Shown piece after piece: positions 44,821 to 54,104 of a stretch of 64,000 bases of DNA. This DNA comes from Rutidosis leptorrhynchoides. Taxonomy: Eukaryota > Streptophyta > Magnoliopsida > Asterales > Asteraceae. The translations under genes were made by a program, and so were the position numbers. The stretch spans positions 209,277,501 through 209,341,500 of the forward strand of contig NC_092336.1 of the NCBI RefSeq assembly GCF_046630445.1, given 5' to 3'. Numbering within the stretch: the stretch's first letter is position 1; every line of letters starts with the position of its first letter. A model generated the notes under the pieces. That model made no database searches and was not told the DNA's origin. It saw only the letters and a program-made list of their open reading frames with translations.

Positions 44821-45252
44821 TTTGATGTTATATACAAATGAAATAAAGTGTATGACGTCGAACTAGCAAGAAATAATGGATACACAATTGAGCTTTGCAA
44901 ATTCGCTAAACCAGATAAGCATGCTTAATAGTACCATTATAAGTATTAGTCAGATGTCAATTGTAACCGGAAAGCTATGTGAGAGCATTTAAATATATTT
45001 GCGTAACCGAATACTGTTGTAGCATTTAATGCAATGTATGCGTGCAATCACCAACATGTCTTTTCGGCTGCAATACCACTAGCCGAGGTGACAACTGTCA
45101 CTGTTTACTGAAAAGGTAATGATTGTAATTATGCAACCGCCTGTTGATGCTAACGTGCACCGGACCTCTTAACAAGGTAATTAGCCTTAGATTGATACAC
45201 GTGTACGGCTGTCATCACACCCGCGTTTCCTTTTAAGTCTTCAAATTTGCTC
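44821..45252. other. Spacer between the F 3' LTR and the antisense gene promoter
   Basis: No ORF or repeat recognised. Contains ACACGTG at 45199-45205, a G-box-like motif about 50 bp upstream of the TATA box of the antisense gene. Confidence 0.5.
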
Positions 45253-45260
45253 TATAAATA
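45253..45260 (+). promoter_or_regulatory. TATA box of the antisense gene
   Basis: TATAAATA in CTCTATAAATAGCC, a near-ideal plant TATA context, followed 30-45 bp later by the pyrimidine-rich TCATATCTCACCATCTC that would hold the start site. It faces away from the LTR, toward the plus-strand ORF. Confidence 0.7.
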
Positions 45261-45434
45261 GCCTTTTGGCTTTTTCATATCTCACCATCTCTTTCCTTTT
45301 CGAGACAATCTTCTCTGGTCATCTTCTCTGCCAACACTTTGAAAAAGGTAAATCTTATATTTTATGCTTTTGCATATTGCATCCCTATCCAGCAAATCTT
45401 TCCTAACACGTGGTTTTGACCATTCGTACGGTAG

Positions 45435-46559
45435 ATGAAGTTGGAATCATACACGCCCAACCCGACTGTTGACTTGGGTAACCAGTCAAGTTCACCAGCC
45501 ACCAGGACAGATTCACTACCGTCATTGTATCATACACCCGGTATAAGGGGATTTTATAACCAAAAAAGGTTACCTGGTGGAGGTATGAATTTCATCCGAC
45601 GACCGTTCAATTTTCCTGAAACATTATGGCATTTATATACCATGTTTATTATTTTTGCAGGTCCAAGCTGTTCAGCTCCGCCATCAAAGCGTGTATGTAC
45701 CAACCCAGAAGATCTTTCTCAATTAATTCCGAATGTCGACGAACTCCTGAAGGTGTCCGTACCAGCATTCGCCCAACAATTTTCTTTCCTTCAATCGTGT
45801 ACCCCTCAATCGTTGATTCAGAAGCTTTCATCTCTTTCTCCTACCGAGGAGCTATATATCGACACACAATCAACATTATTCAATTTTGCAAAGGATCTCA
45901 ACCGCTTGCAACTAAAGTCTACCGCCCTTGCACATCCGTCTCAGCCATCACCCACAGAGGTTATGCTGCAACAGGAGAATGCCAAGCTTACTGCTCAACT
46001 TGCGGTTGCTATGACCGCACATAAGCAGGCTGAGGAGCGAATTAATGTCATGATGTTCAAAAGGAATCAGGAGGAGGACCAGCACATGGCTGAGAAGGCT
46101 TTCATGGAGTCTGAGATTGCGGCCCTTTCTGTGAAGCTTAAGGAGGCAGAAAGCCATGTCGTGTTTCTGAATGAAAGCTTCAGCGATTGGATTTTGGCAC
46201 AGGAGTCCTGGGGTACCAAACACGGTGTAATTAAAGCGCAACACGACATTCTCCGGCAGGGCATTCCGACAATTATTCAATACGCTCTCGACTGCAAAGC
46301 GGTCGAGCAGCGCTTTGGTGCAGCCATGGTTGCTGCCCGCGCGTATGAGTGTACCCTGTTTTGGAATGTTATTTGCCGGGAGATGTGCGTACCTCCAGTA
46401 ACTCCCCCTAATATTGCCAAATTGCTTGTTGATAGGGCTAAAGAAAAGTGTGATGAAGCTTGCTCCCAACTCCAACATATTCCAATCCCCCAACTTGAAG
46501 CTCTTGTTAATGATCCCAATGTCTCCTCTCAGGAGATAGTGTCTGACAAACTCGATTGA
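45435..46559 (+). CDS. Antisense coiled-coil gene of F, predicted intron 45541-45660
   Basis: 374 codons on the strand opposite to gag-pol, downstream of its own TATA box. A canonical intron GTATAAGG...TTTTTGCAG (45541-45660, 120 nt) can be removed in frame, giving a 334-residue form; intron retention keeps the frame too. A 5' UTR intron (donor AAG|GTAAAT 45348, acceptor GTAG 45434) is also possible. The protein starts Ser/Pro-rich, then LPNVDELLKV-like helical segments, a long heptad-rich coiled coil at about residues 185-250 (LQQENAKLTAQLAV, EIAALSVKLKEAESHV), and a Cys-containing C-terminal helical region. Antisense extra ORFs are reported for Tat-lineage elements (and some annotated as putative gypsy-type transposon proteins); function unknown. 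No broken codons, so maintained. Confidence 0.72.
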   Translation: MKLESYTPNPTVDLGNQSSSPATRTDSLPSLYHTPGIRGFYNQKRLPGGGMNFIRRPFNFPETLWHLYTMFIIFAGPSCSAPPSKRVCTNPEDLSQLIPNVDELLKVSVPAFAQQFSFLQSCTPQSLIQKLSSLSPTEELYIDTQSTLFNFAKDLNRLQLKSTALAHPSQPSPTEVMLQQENAKLTAQLAVAMTAHKQAEERINVMMFKRNQEEDQHMAEKAFMESEIAALSVKLKEAESHVVFLNESFSDWILAQESWGTKHGVIKAQHDILRQGIPTIIQYALDCKAVEQRFGAAMVAARAYECTLFWNVICREMCVPPVTPPNIAKLLVDRAKEKCDEACSQLQHIPIPQLEALVNDPNVSSQEIVSDKLD

Positions 46560-46570
46560 GTTTGTTAAGT

Positions 46571-46604
46571 CACCTTGGGTGGTTACTTGCTACCACCCAT
46601 GGTG
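46571..46604. repeat. 13-bp hairpin just after the antisense gene stop
   Basis: CACCTTGGGTGGT, 8-nt loop, ACCACCCATGGTG, one mismatch, 12 nt after the stop codon and followed by TTATTTTTTG. A second small hairpin GAGGAT/ATCCTC is near 46717-46733. Could affect 3' end formation or stability of either convergent transcript. Confidence 0.6.
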
Positions 46605-47071
46605 GCTTATTTTTTGCCAGCAAGGGATCGGCCTTCCAGTCTCGGAGGTTTCGCATCCCTATAATATATTTTCTTTTTTCCATTTACAGCGGGGTATGCT
46701 TCTGATCGCTGCGTGCGAGGATGGCATATCCTCCTTAGTGTAAGGCAAACGTTCTCGCCAATTGCCACCCCCTTTTTATTTTTTAGCTTATAGCTTATAT
46801 TAGGTTGAATTTTGGTATGTATCCCGCTTTTATTCTAAGCGGTTGATTTTACACTCTCCGATTGTAAATGATATCTTTTGATTTAATATAATTTATATTT
46901 CTATGACTTTTATGGTTAAGTTGCATTTATTGTATTTTTACGAAATCAAAATGGCAGTTATAATGATTTGTTACAATATGATGCATTCAATAACTCATAT
47001 GTAGAATAAATGCCATAATTTCATGACGGGAGCGACCCTTCAATCATTTCATGATCTTTTTACTCTTGCGC
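46605..47071. other. Convergent 3' region of element F
   Basis: Non-coding DNA between the antisense gene and the stem-loop array. AT-rich with possible plant polyadenylation-type elements (TTTAATATAATTTATA near 46880). Confidence 0.5.
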
Positions 47072-47390
47072 CAACAACCCAATGTTGCACGCGTACTAAA
47101 GCAAATCAATGCTTATAATTTTACTCAAGACTTTTATAAAAAAAAAATTATAAGTATGTGCGCATATACAATCCAATGTAACCTTCCCGCACTATAGACA
47201 AACCAATGTCTATACTCAAGAGTCTTCCGGCCACGCCAATGTCCGGGTTATTCAAACAAGTAACCAAACTTGTTATTTATAGTCTAGACTGTGCAAGTCT
47301 CCGTCTTGCACGGTGTACAAGCATTTGAAACAACCCAATGTTTTACTACTGTAACCATTATAAATAGTATTAGTAACCAAACTAAACTAT
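47072..47390. repeat. Array of short stem-loops with a shared six-base loop
   Basis: At least nine hairpins in about 320 bp. Eight have six-base loops of NNCCAA/AATCAA type: 47072 CAACA-acccaa-TGTTG; 47099 AAGCA-aatcaa-TGCTT; 47167 TACA-atccaa-TGTA; 47193 TATAGACA-aaccaa-TGTCTATA; 47227 CCGGCCA-cgccaa-TGTCCGG (one mismatch); 47255 AACAAGT-aaccaa-ACTTGTT; 47328 AAACA-acccaa-TGTTT; 47370 TTAGT-aaccaa-ACTAA (extendable by ATAGT/ACTAT). One (47291) is GTGCAAG-tctccgt-CTTGCAC. Stem sequences differ while pairing is kept and the loop is kept, the pattern expected of selected RNA or single-strand DNA structure. It lies just downstream of integrase on the gag-pol strand. Confidence 0.8.
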
Positions 47391-47609
47391 GCCACTTGAG
47401 ACTCGGAGTGCGTCCCTGTGCAGCTTAAGGGGCATGCAATCAACAAATGTAAAAATATACAAGTTATTAGCTTAAATTGCATAATTCAATTTATTTCAAA
47501 CATATGTTTTGATCAGCACTTAGCTGTCATGTTTACAATGGAAAAAAGAAAATTCACATGATAAAAACTTTAAACAGTTGTCTGGGGTGATCAATCCCTC
47601 TGTGAGTTT
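47391..47609. other. Spacer between stem-loop array and integrase stop (F)
   Basis: Nothing recognised beyond a short AAACATATGTTT palindrome near 47498. Confidence 0.4.
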
Positions 47610-48368
47610 TTACATGTAGCACCGTTTCAGTGTCTGCGCATGCCAAGTGCGCTTTATTACTCTTCCATCCAAACTTGCTAGTCGATATGCCCCTGTATCG
47701 CTTACGCCAATAATCTTGTAAGGTCCTTCCCACTTAGGTCCGAGCTTACCCGTATCCTCTGCTCTGCTTGCTTCATTTTTTCGCCATACCAAATCGTCCA
47801 GTTGGAAAGATAATGGTTGAACGCGCTTGTTATAGTAGCTTGCGATTTTTTGCTTGTTGATTGCTTCTTTTATTGCCGCCATTTCTCTGCGCTCTTCAAC
47901 TAAGTTTAGATTTTCACGCAGTTCTTCGCTGTTGCTACTTTCATCGAAGGAAGTAATGCGCATTGTTGGCACATTTATTTTGGCGGGTATTACAGCCTCG
48001 GACCCGTACACCAAACTGAAAGGTGCTTCGTTAGTTGCGCCTTTTGGAGTTGTGTGGTGCGCCCAAAAAACGTTAGACAGTTCGTCTATCCAACCCCTTC
48101 GGCACAATCCCAATCTTGCTTTGATTCCCAAAACGATATCCTGATTCGTAACCTCACACTGACCATTCGCCTGAGGGTGTGCGACTGACGTAAACGATTG
48201 CTTTATATTCAATTCTTGGCACCAGTCACTAAAAGGGTTTCCCTCAAATTGCGTACCATTATCGCTCACTATTTCATTTGGTATTCCAAACCGACAGACG
48301 ATGTTTTCCATACGAAATTTCGAATTTGCTTGCCCGAAATTGTCTTTAGTGGTTTGGCCTCTACCCAT
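47610..48368 (-). CDS. pol: Element F integrase, core and C-terminus (after frameshift)
   Basis: Minus strand. The integrase core resumes here after a one-base deletion in an A run (TTTT on the plus strand at 48304-48307). Catalytic Asp in EIVSDNGTQFEG (D at 48263) and Glu in QANGQCEVTN (E at 48155), exactly 35 residues apart. C-terminal LGPKWEGPYKI and GTWHAQ-like RTWHAQTLKRCYM ending at 47610, typical of Tat integrases; no chromodomain. The first codons of the open frame (before about 48310) are out-of-frame sequence, not protein. Pairs with the upstream segment 48308-49510. Confidence 0.9.
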   Translation of the reverse strand: MGRGQTTKDNFGQANSKFRMENIVCRFGIPNEIVSDNGTQFEGNPFSDWCQELNIKQSFTSVAHPQANGQCEVTNQDIVLGIKARLGLCRRGWIDELSNVFWAHHTTPKGATNEAPFSLVYGSEAVIPAKINVPTMRITSFDESSNSEELRENLNLVEERREMAAIKEAINKQKIASYYNKRVQPLSFQLDDLVWRKNEASRAEDTGKLGPKWEGPYKIIGVSDTGAYRLASLDGRVIKRTWHAQTLKRCYM

Positions 48369-49510
48369 TTCGTGAAATAATCAATGGCTACTACCAGAAA
48401 TTTTACACCCCCTGGTCCTGCGGGAAATGGCCCTACTATGTCGATTGCCCATTTGCAGAACGGCCATGGGGACGCAACCGGTATCATAGGATGTCGCGGA
48501 TCCTTGCTTACTGGTGCATGAAGCTGACACAATTGACACTTGCGAATTACCTCTGCAGCATCTCTATACATTGACGGCCAGTAATATCCAAGCCGCATTA
48601 TTTTGGAAGCGACTGTTTTGTGTCCTGAATGCAAAGCGCACATTCCCTCATGTACTTCCCGTATGATCGACTCCGCTTGAGTTAGATTGAGACACCGCAA
48701 ATGAGGCCCTAGAAAAGACTTTCTGTATAGGACTCCCTTGTCTAACAGATACATTGGTGCTTTCATCTTAATCTTTCTTGCTTCACCTGAATCTATCGGC
48801 AACGTACCTTTAGTTAGAAATTCTATTATTGGTGTCAACCAACTTCGCTCTTCTTCTTCAACCGCAGCGGAAACACTATTCTCTTCAATAGATTTTATCT
48901 TAACTTCCTCAACCCAAATTTCTTTCTTAAAATGACTGAATGTTAACACGGCTAACTTGCTTAACGCATCCGCCTTTTTGTTCAGCGTCCTTGAAATCTG
49001 AGTTATCTGGAACAAATCGAAGTCAACTGCTAACTCTTGCACTAGCCTCAAGTATTTTTGCATCGATTCATCATGTGCTTCGAATATTCCGTTAATTTGG
49101 TTTGCAACCAACTGCGAATCAACGTATACTGACAATTCTTTAACTTCCAGATGTTTTGCTACCCGCATCCCAGATAACAATGCTTCATATTCGGCTTCAT
49201 TATTTGTGACGGGGAAGCTGAATCGCGGTGCGAAGGTATATTCTTCCCCCTCTGGACTTTTTAGGACTATTCCTGCCCCTGCGCCTTCTGGACCACAAGC
49301 CCCATCTGTGTGCATTTCCCACAGTTGTTCGGGCGGAGGTGGTATTTCTTTTGATTCATGCGAGACCTCGATGTCTCCGGCCGTTTCAGCCAGACAATCT
49401 GCTAGGACTTGTCCTTTTACCGCACTTCGTGGTGAGAAGCTTATCTCATGTTCTCCCAATTCAATAGCCCATTTGGCCAAGCGACCAGAATTTTCTGGCT
49501 TATATAGCAC
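48308..49510 (-). CDS. pol: Element F second RNase H (archaeal type) and integrase N-terminus, pol exon 3
   Basis: Minus strand, third predicted exon: begins GTG at 49510 after intron 2 (VLYKPENSGRLAKWAIEL, the end of the first RNase H region). Second RNase H: Asp in EMHTDGACG (about 49306), Glu in TNNEAEYEALLSG (about 49198), Asp in VYVDSQLVANQ (about 49120) and KKADALSKLA. Then a linker and the integrase zinc site (ALHSGHKT...CQLCQ, about 48655-48525) and first catalytic Asp in WAIDIVGPFPAG (about 48450). The frame is lost near 48307 by one deleted base. The extra RNase H is the lineage marker for Tat elements. Confidence 0.92.
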
Positions 49511-49598
49511 CTGCACAACAAGTATCAGCGAATGTGAATATGCTAGAACTTATCAAGCAATTTTGTATTTATTAACAACAACAAGTTGTGTGTCATAC
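49511..49598 (-). other. Predicted pol intron 2 (88 nt)
   Basis: Minus-strand CAG|GTATGA...TTGTTGTGCAG|GTG. Protein homology ends exactly at the donor (QPIKQ) and resumes exactly at the acceptor (VLYKP), both phase 0, and the two sides are in different frames unless these 88 nt are removed. AT-rich relative to the flanks, as expected of plant introns. Confidence 0.78.
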
Positions 49599-49763
49599 CT
49601 GCTTTATCGGCTGATCTGTTAGAACCCTTATTGGGTGCGCTTGGAAATATCTCCTCAAGCGTCTAGCCGTATGCACGAGTGCATAAACTAATTTTTCGAT
49701 CGCAGGATAATTTAATTCGCTCCCTGTCAAAGCTTTGCTAACGAAATACACAGGCATTTGCAC
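49599..49763 (-). CDS. pol: Element F first RNase H, pol exon 2 (55 codons)
   Basis: Minus strand. VQMPVYFVSKALTGSELNYP, YALVHTARRLRRYFQAHPI and VLTDQPIKQ: the middle of the RT-linked RNase H domain, including the TD of the third catalytic position region. Flanked on both sides by canonical introns with both junctions at phase 0. Confidence 0.85.
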
Positions 49764-49839
49764 CTGTCCGCATAGCATAATTATATATTTGAATGCCTAT
49801 TGATTGAAAGTTAGCTATATTTAATTTTATAGTGCGTAC
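49764..49839 (-). other. Predicted pol intron 1 (76 nt)
   Basis: Minus-strand CAG|GTACGC...TGCGGACAG|GTG. Homology stops at the donor (LIADRGQ) and resumes at the acceptor (VQMPVYF). 76 nt is not a multiple of three, so removal is needed to restore the frame. The open frame through the donor encodes only non-homologous residues. Strongly AT-rich. Confidence 0.78.
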
Positions 49840-50520
49840 CTGTCCTCTGTCCGCTATCAACACTGAACTTATTGCTTCTTTTGATGCCGCCAAGTACAGT
49901 ATCAACATTTCTCCAGCAATTGGCGCAGTCATTGTAGGCAGCTCCTTCAGCAATTTTTTCATTTTCTGAAATGCCGTTTCTGCTTCCTCCGTCCACTTAA
50001 AATCTGTTTTCTTTAAGCTATTCTTTAATGTCCCAAAAAATGGGAGTGATTGCTCTGCGGACTTTGATAAAAACCTGGTTAGTGCCGCCAGCTTACCTGT
50101 TAAACTTTGGACTTCTTTTTTATTTCTTGGTGATGGCATATTCTCAATTACCTCTATTTTCTTTGGATTTGCACGTATTCCGCGCTCAGTTATTATGTGA
50201 CCAAGAAATTTTCCTTCTTCTTCTCCGAAACTGCACTTCGATGGGTTGAGCTTCATATTAATCTTTCTTATCGACGCGAACGTTTCTAATATATCCTCCA
50301 ACAGACCTTGTTCTGTTGTGCTTTTTATTACTAGGTCATCAATGTATGCTTCCAAGTTTCTCCCAATCTGACCTTTGAAAGCTCTGGCATTTTTTAAACC
50401 AAATGGCATCCTTGTATAGCAGTATATGCCTTGACTTGTATGGAAAGCAGTTTTGTCCTCATCATCCGCTGCGATCTGTATTTGATGGTATCCTTTGTAC
50501 GCATCAAAAAAACATTTGTA
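49840..50520 (-). CDS. pol: Element F reverse transcriptase, catalytic part (pol exon 1)
   Basis: Minus strand. After a TAG at 50523-50521, the frame continues YKCFFDAYKGYHQIQIAADD (catalytic Asp), RMPFGLKNARA, and EAYIDDLVIKS with the YIDD motif at 50346-50335. Thumb and connection follow (NPSKCSFGEEEGKFLGHIIT), then the start of RNase H with LYLAASKEAISSVLIADRG. Leu-Tyr-Leu-Ala replaces the usual Leu-Tyr-Leu-Ala/Ser-Asp region, so the first RNase H catalytic Asp position appears altered, as is often seen for the inactive first RNase H of Tat elements (recollection). Confidence 0.88.
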
Positions 50521-51603
50521 TTAGAAGCCGGCTAAAGACTCAACCTTCCAGTCTATTTCTGGCAGCGGATAATTATCCTTAGGGCATGCTTTATTGATAT
50601 CCGTGAAGTCAACACACATACGCCAGGACCCATCGGGCTTTTTTACCAGCACCGGGTTTGCTACCCACGTTTGGTACCTTACTTCTCGCAGAATGTTTGC
50701 TTTGACCAACTTGTCGACTTCTGCTTTCAGCCATTCACTCCTTTCGGGGGCCATACCGCGTTTCTTTTGACGCACCGGCATCAGACTAGGATTTGCATTA
50801 AGCTTATGCTTAGCAATTTCTCTTGGTACACCCGTCATATCTGCTTCTTTCCAAGCAAATACGTCCGTATTGGCGGCTAATATATTACGAAGCTTAAACT
50901 TCGTTTCATCAGACAATCCTCCACCAATTTTAATTTTCTGCTCTGGATGACATGGGTTTGCAATGATCATGCAGCTTCTAAGTTGCTCTGCCTCACTCGG
51001 CTGTTGCTCTGCATGTTCAACAGCTGCAACGCTTGCATCTTTCTTTTCTGACCTGATAGTTGCAATTCCCAATGGTGTTGGGAACTTGATAAGGCCATGT
51101 ATCGTGGAAGGGATTGCCCCTAATTTTTGCAAGGTCGTGCGCCCCAAAAGCGCATTATACTTTGAATATGACCTTACGACGGCAAATTCTACCGTCGTGC
51201 TCCTCATTAACTCTTTATTGCCATCATCTACCAATTCCAGCTCTAACTCGATGATTCCGATTGGCCATACGGACTCGCCGGAGAATCCTGATAATGCAGT
51301 GTTTGGAGCCACTAGTTCGGCTCGTACAGTCCCTGGCAACAAGCGGAAGCAGTGCTCGTACATAATATCAACACCGCAACCGGTGTCTACATGTAATCGC
51401 TTGATGATATACCCACAACTTTTGACGCGCCCTTTAATTGTGATGGGCGCATCCGAGGGTTCCTGTGCTATAGCTGAGAATGTGATGGGTGTGTTTTCCT
51501 ATTTTTCGGATACTTCTAACTTGCACCTCTGATTTGTCCGCACGCGTGTCACCATGTTTATGGTTTTATTCGTTTCTTTTTCATCATTCTTCTTTTGCCA
51601 CAG
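50521..51603 (-). CDS. pro: Element F protease and RT N-terminus
   Basis: Minus strand, same frame as gag. After gag's TAA (51606-51604) and a further TAG about 40 codons on, the protease appears: RLHVDTGCGVDIMYEHC with DTG at 51387-51379, and YNALLGRTTLQKLGAIPS. Then the RT entry region: DVFAWKEADMTGVPREIAKH and NPVLVKKPDGSWRMCVDFTD, INKACPKDNYPLPEID, stopping at TAG 50523-50521. Because gag, protease and RT share one frame, the original gene was one long ORF interrupted by point stops. Confidence 0.88.
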
Positions 51604-53262
51604 TTATTCTTTTTGTTTGTCACCCTGCGATCTTGCACTTTTCTTCAAGTGTTGTAGCCTTCCTTTTTTGAGTTCAGCAGCCACTCTTTCAATTAAGTGC
51701 CGACATTCGTTAGTCTCATGACCGTAATCATCGTGAAAATCACAAAACTTGCTTTTGTCTCTGTTTCCATATTTTGACAAAGGCATTGGGGGGTCGAAGC
51801 TCTTACTCACTACTTCTGTGGCCAAAATTTCTTTTGGTGTTTTTGTGAGGTCTTTTATTAACGCCACATTTTCATTGTGACCGCTTTTAAACTTCTGGCT
51901 TCCTCCCCCTTTATTGTTGTTGAACTTGTGATACTTATCATTGTGATAGGTACCACCCCTGAGCTGTCCGTTACCGCCATAACATTTACCTGACTCCGGA
52001 CCTCTTCCCTGCACCCGATAATAATCATCATCGATGTCCATGTTTGAAGAGGTACCTCTGCAGTTCTGCTTTATATCTTCTTGTGCCCGCATGTAATCAT
52101 GCGTTTCTTTTATGGCTTCCGTGAAAGTTTCTGGCACTCTTCTCCTTAACCGTTGCCATAAAGACAGGTGTCTGTCCGTATCTATGCAATGAATAAAGCC
52201 GGATATCTTCTGGCTTTCCGGTAAATCTTGTATCTTAGCCACCTCTTTTGTATACCTGTCTATTATTTCCCCCAACCTTTCTTTCAATTTTTGCTTAATG
52301 TCGTGACATTCGACATGCGTTCTTTTACGTGCACGCAAATTGTGAAAATTTAACAAGAATCTTGAGCGCAAATCTGCAAAACCCGTAATGCTTTGGGCTG
52401 GCAAATTATTGAACCATTCTCTTGCCACTCCTTGAAATACTATTGGTAGCATATGGGATGCTACCGCATCACCCCAACTGTGCGTTCTTGCGGTTCCTTC
52501 AAATTTTTGCAAAAAACCATCTGGATCTGATAGCCCATCATAACTTCCGAGTGTTAGGGGCAACACCGGTGCGACTGTGAAGGGATGATTAGCGATGTGC
52601 GGTACAAACTTTTCTGTTGTAGGGGCTAACTCAAAACTTTGCTTAGCTTTTTGCCCTTGCATCACTGCAAACCAATTGCTCATGAACTCTTGTACCCGCG
52701 CCAGCTCATTGAAAGCGGGTGCCAGGTGTGGTGGCGTGACTTTCTGTAATTGAGATATAAAGCTATTCGGTTGAGGCGCAGCATAGTGCGTTCTGCTGTA
52801 TTCATTATTTGCGACAGTTTGAACTGATTGCGGAGGCGCACGAGCCGTTGACCTTTTTTATGGTGTCAGCATGATGTATGAACCATCTGGATTTCTCAGA
52901 CCCATTTGTCTAATTTTTTCCTGAGCTTTCTCGGTTGTGACCCTTTCAATTGGTGCCTCGGGTTTAACTGAGGTGATAATGGGTATTGTACCTACACAGG
53001 TAGTTTTAACTTTGAAACCTGGTGGAACCGTTTCGCTTGGAGAACCAAAGCTCAGGATTTTTGGTGACAGATCATCGAATGGCTTAAAACCAGTTCCTGT
53101 TTCCAGTAAACTCCCATCGGGAGTGTGCCACCATCCTTTAGATGACTCATTCGGGACAGTTTCTGATGTAACTGGCCCTATTCCAACACTTGGTGTTGAT
53201 GGAGGCTTTGTTGTGCCTTTAGTTGGTGCTGGCGGCGTTGACGGTGTGTTCGTGATAGACAC
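51604..53262 (-). CDS. gag: Element F gag, one in-frame stop
   Basis: Minus strand, ATG 53262; about 553 codons if the TAA at 52860-52858 is counted as a former sense codon (possibly CAA). The N-terminal part (53262-52861) is Pro/Ser/Thr-rich. The gag core follows: LTLGSYDGLSDPDGFLQKFE, MLPIVFQGVAREWFNNLPAQ, FADLRSRFLLNFHNLRARKR and RYTKEVAKIQDLPESQK. The nucleocapsid has a basic Gly/Asn-rich stretch and the Tat-type KFCDFHDDYGHETNECRHL (Cys-His-His-Cys arrangement, about 51748-51692). Would form the particle and bind RNA. Followed in frame by the protease. Confidence 0.9.
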
Positions 53263-53467
53263 CGTAGGTGTTTGAAACCCTGGACTTCCTGGAGAGTCCG
53301 ATCGCCCTTGACTCTTTGCACTCTTACTTCATCCACCCATTCTTGCTAACAATAGAGAAAAAACCTGAAAGTGACCGATTAGATAAACAAAAAAGTTTAA
53401 TGAAAAACTGTACGTATAATAAATCATATACAACATAAATTCCCATCTTCCTTGTTTCATGTAACCG
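53263..53467 (-). other. Element F leader
   Basis: About 205 bp between primer site and gag ATG; short, in contrast to D's 1.5 kb leader. No ORF. Confidence 0.6.
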
Positions 53468-53485
53468 GTCCCACGGATGGCGCCA
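53468..53485 (-). promoter_or_regulatory. Element F primer binding site
   Basis: Minus-strand TGGCGCCATCCGTGGGAC, 2 nt after the LTR end. TGGCGCC plus GTGGGA is the usual Tat-lineage form. Confidence 0.82.
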
Positions 53486-53487
53486 AA

Positions 53488-54104
53488 TGATCACGCATAT
53501 TTTCACGGGGTCAAGGTGAACTTACGTTTGAGTGCAATAAGGAGGTTTAAGGACTAACAATATTCGAACCTCCGACACTTAGTCGTGGATAACCCACATC
53601 GCTATCGTTTCGATCCCGACAGGGTGGCCGATTTGAGAGTCCACCAACAACCTAGCATACGAGGTTGAGTGGCCCAAAGACATGAAGGTTTCATAGTTCA
53701 ATACATACCTGAAAGTCTTAGAGAGATCGTAAGAAGCTTTATTCGTACGATAGAGATTTGTATGCTTTTAGTTTACGTATCAGTAAACGAATGAATGTAT
53801 GTGTCCCTTTTAGGGTTTTATGAGCTATGTACTTATAGGCTCACGAATTAGGGTTTTGGTAGAATCTCTTCCCTAATTAAATGCATTTTCATCCTTAACT
53901 AACTTTCGTTATTTAAGGAATAGAATCCGTATTGATTATATCGTACATTCCTCTAGAATGTACCAGACCTATATGCAAGTAAACGAACTCGCATCAGATG
54001 GTATAGACGCATAGTGTGCGGCTATACCCGTGATGCACGCCTTTGTGTGTGTTTTAATGCTTTGGATGCGCATCCACACAGCCTTGCGGATATGCGTATC
54101 ATTA
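53488..54104 (-). repeat. Element F 5' LTR
   Basis: Copy of 44193-44809. Minus-strand TATAAG in CCTATAAGTAC (plus 53832-53839) is the likely TATA box. Ends at the target-site-like GATAT. Confidence 0.93.

Larger units (their letters stand above)
44193..54104 (-). mobile_element. Element F: Tat/Retand-type retrotransposon with introns and an antisense gene
   Basis: 9.9 kb, minus strand. Two 617-bp LTRs (44193-44809 and 53488-54104) with about nine differences by eye, so near 98.5 percent identical and young. Flanks GACAT (44188-44192) and GATAT (54105-54109) fit a target duplication with one transition. Primer site TGGCGCCATCCGTGGGAC at 53485-53468. Gene order on the minus strand: gag, protease, RT, RNase H, second (archaeal-type) RNase H, integrase. 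The second RNase H and the absence of a chromodomain are hallmarks of the Tat lineage. Broken by several stops and one integrase frameshift. Carries a gene on the opposite strand at 45435-46559. Confidence 0.93.

Noticed and set aside
45649-46519. Minus-strand ORFs opposite the antisense gene of F
   Set aside because: They lie downstream of integrase on the element strand but lack domains and overlap a well-supported plus-strand gene.
47072-47390. CRISPR array or simple tandem repeat
   Set aside because: Plant nuclear context, no constant repeat or spacer lengths; the constant part is only the six-base loop plus pairing of the stems.
47854-49622. Plus-strand ORFs overlapping element F pol
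   Set aside because: Antisense shadows of integrase and RNase H; no promoter or independent homology, unlike 45435-46559.
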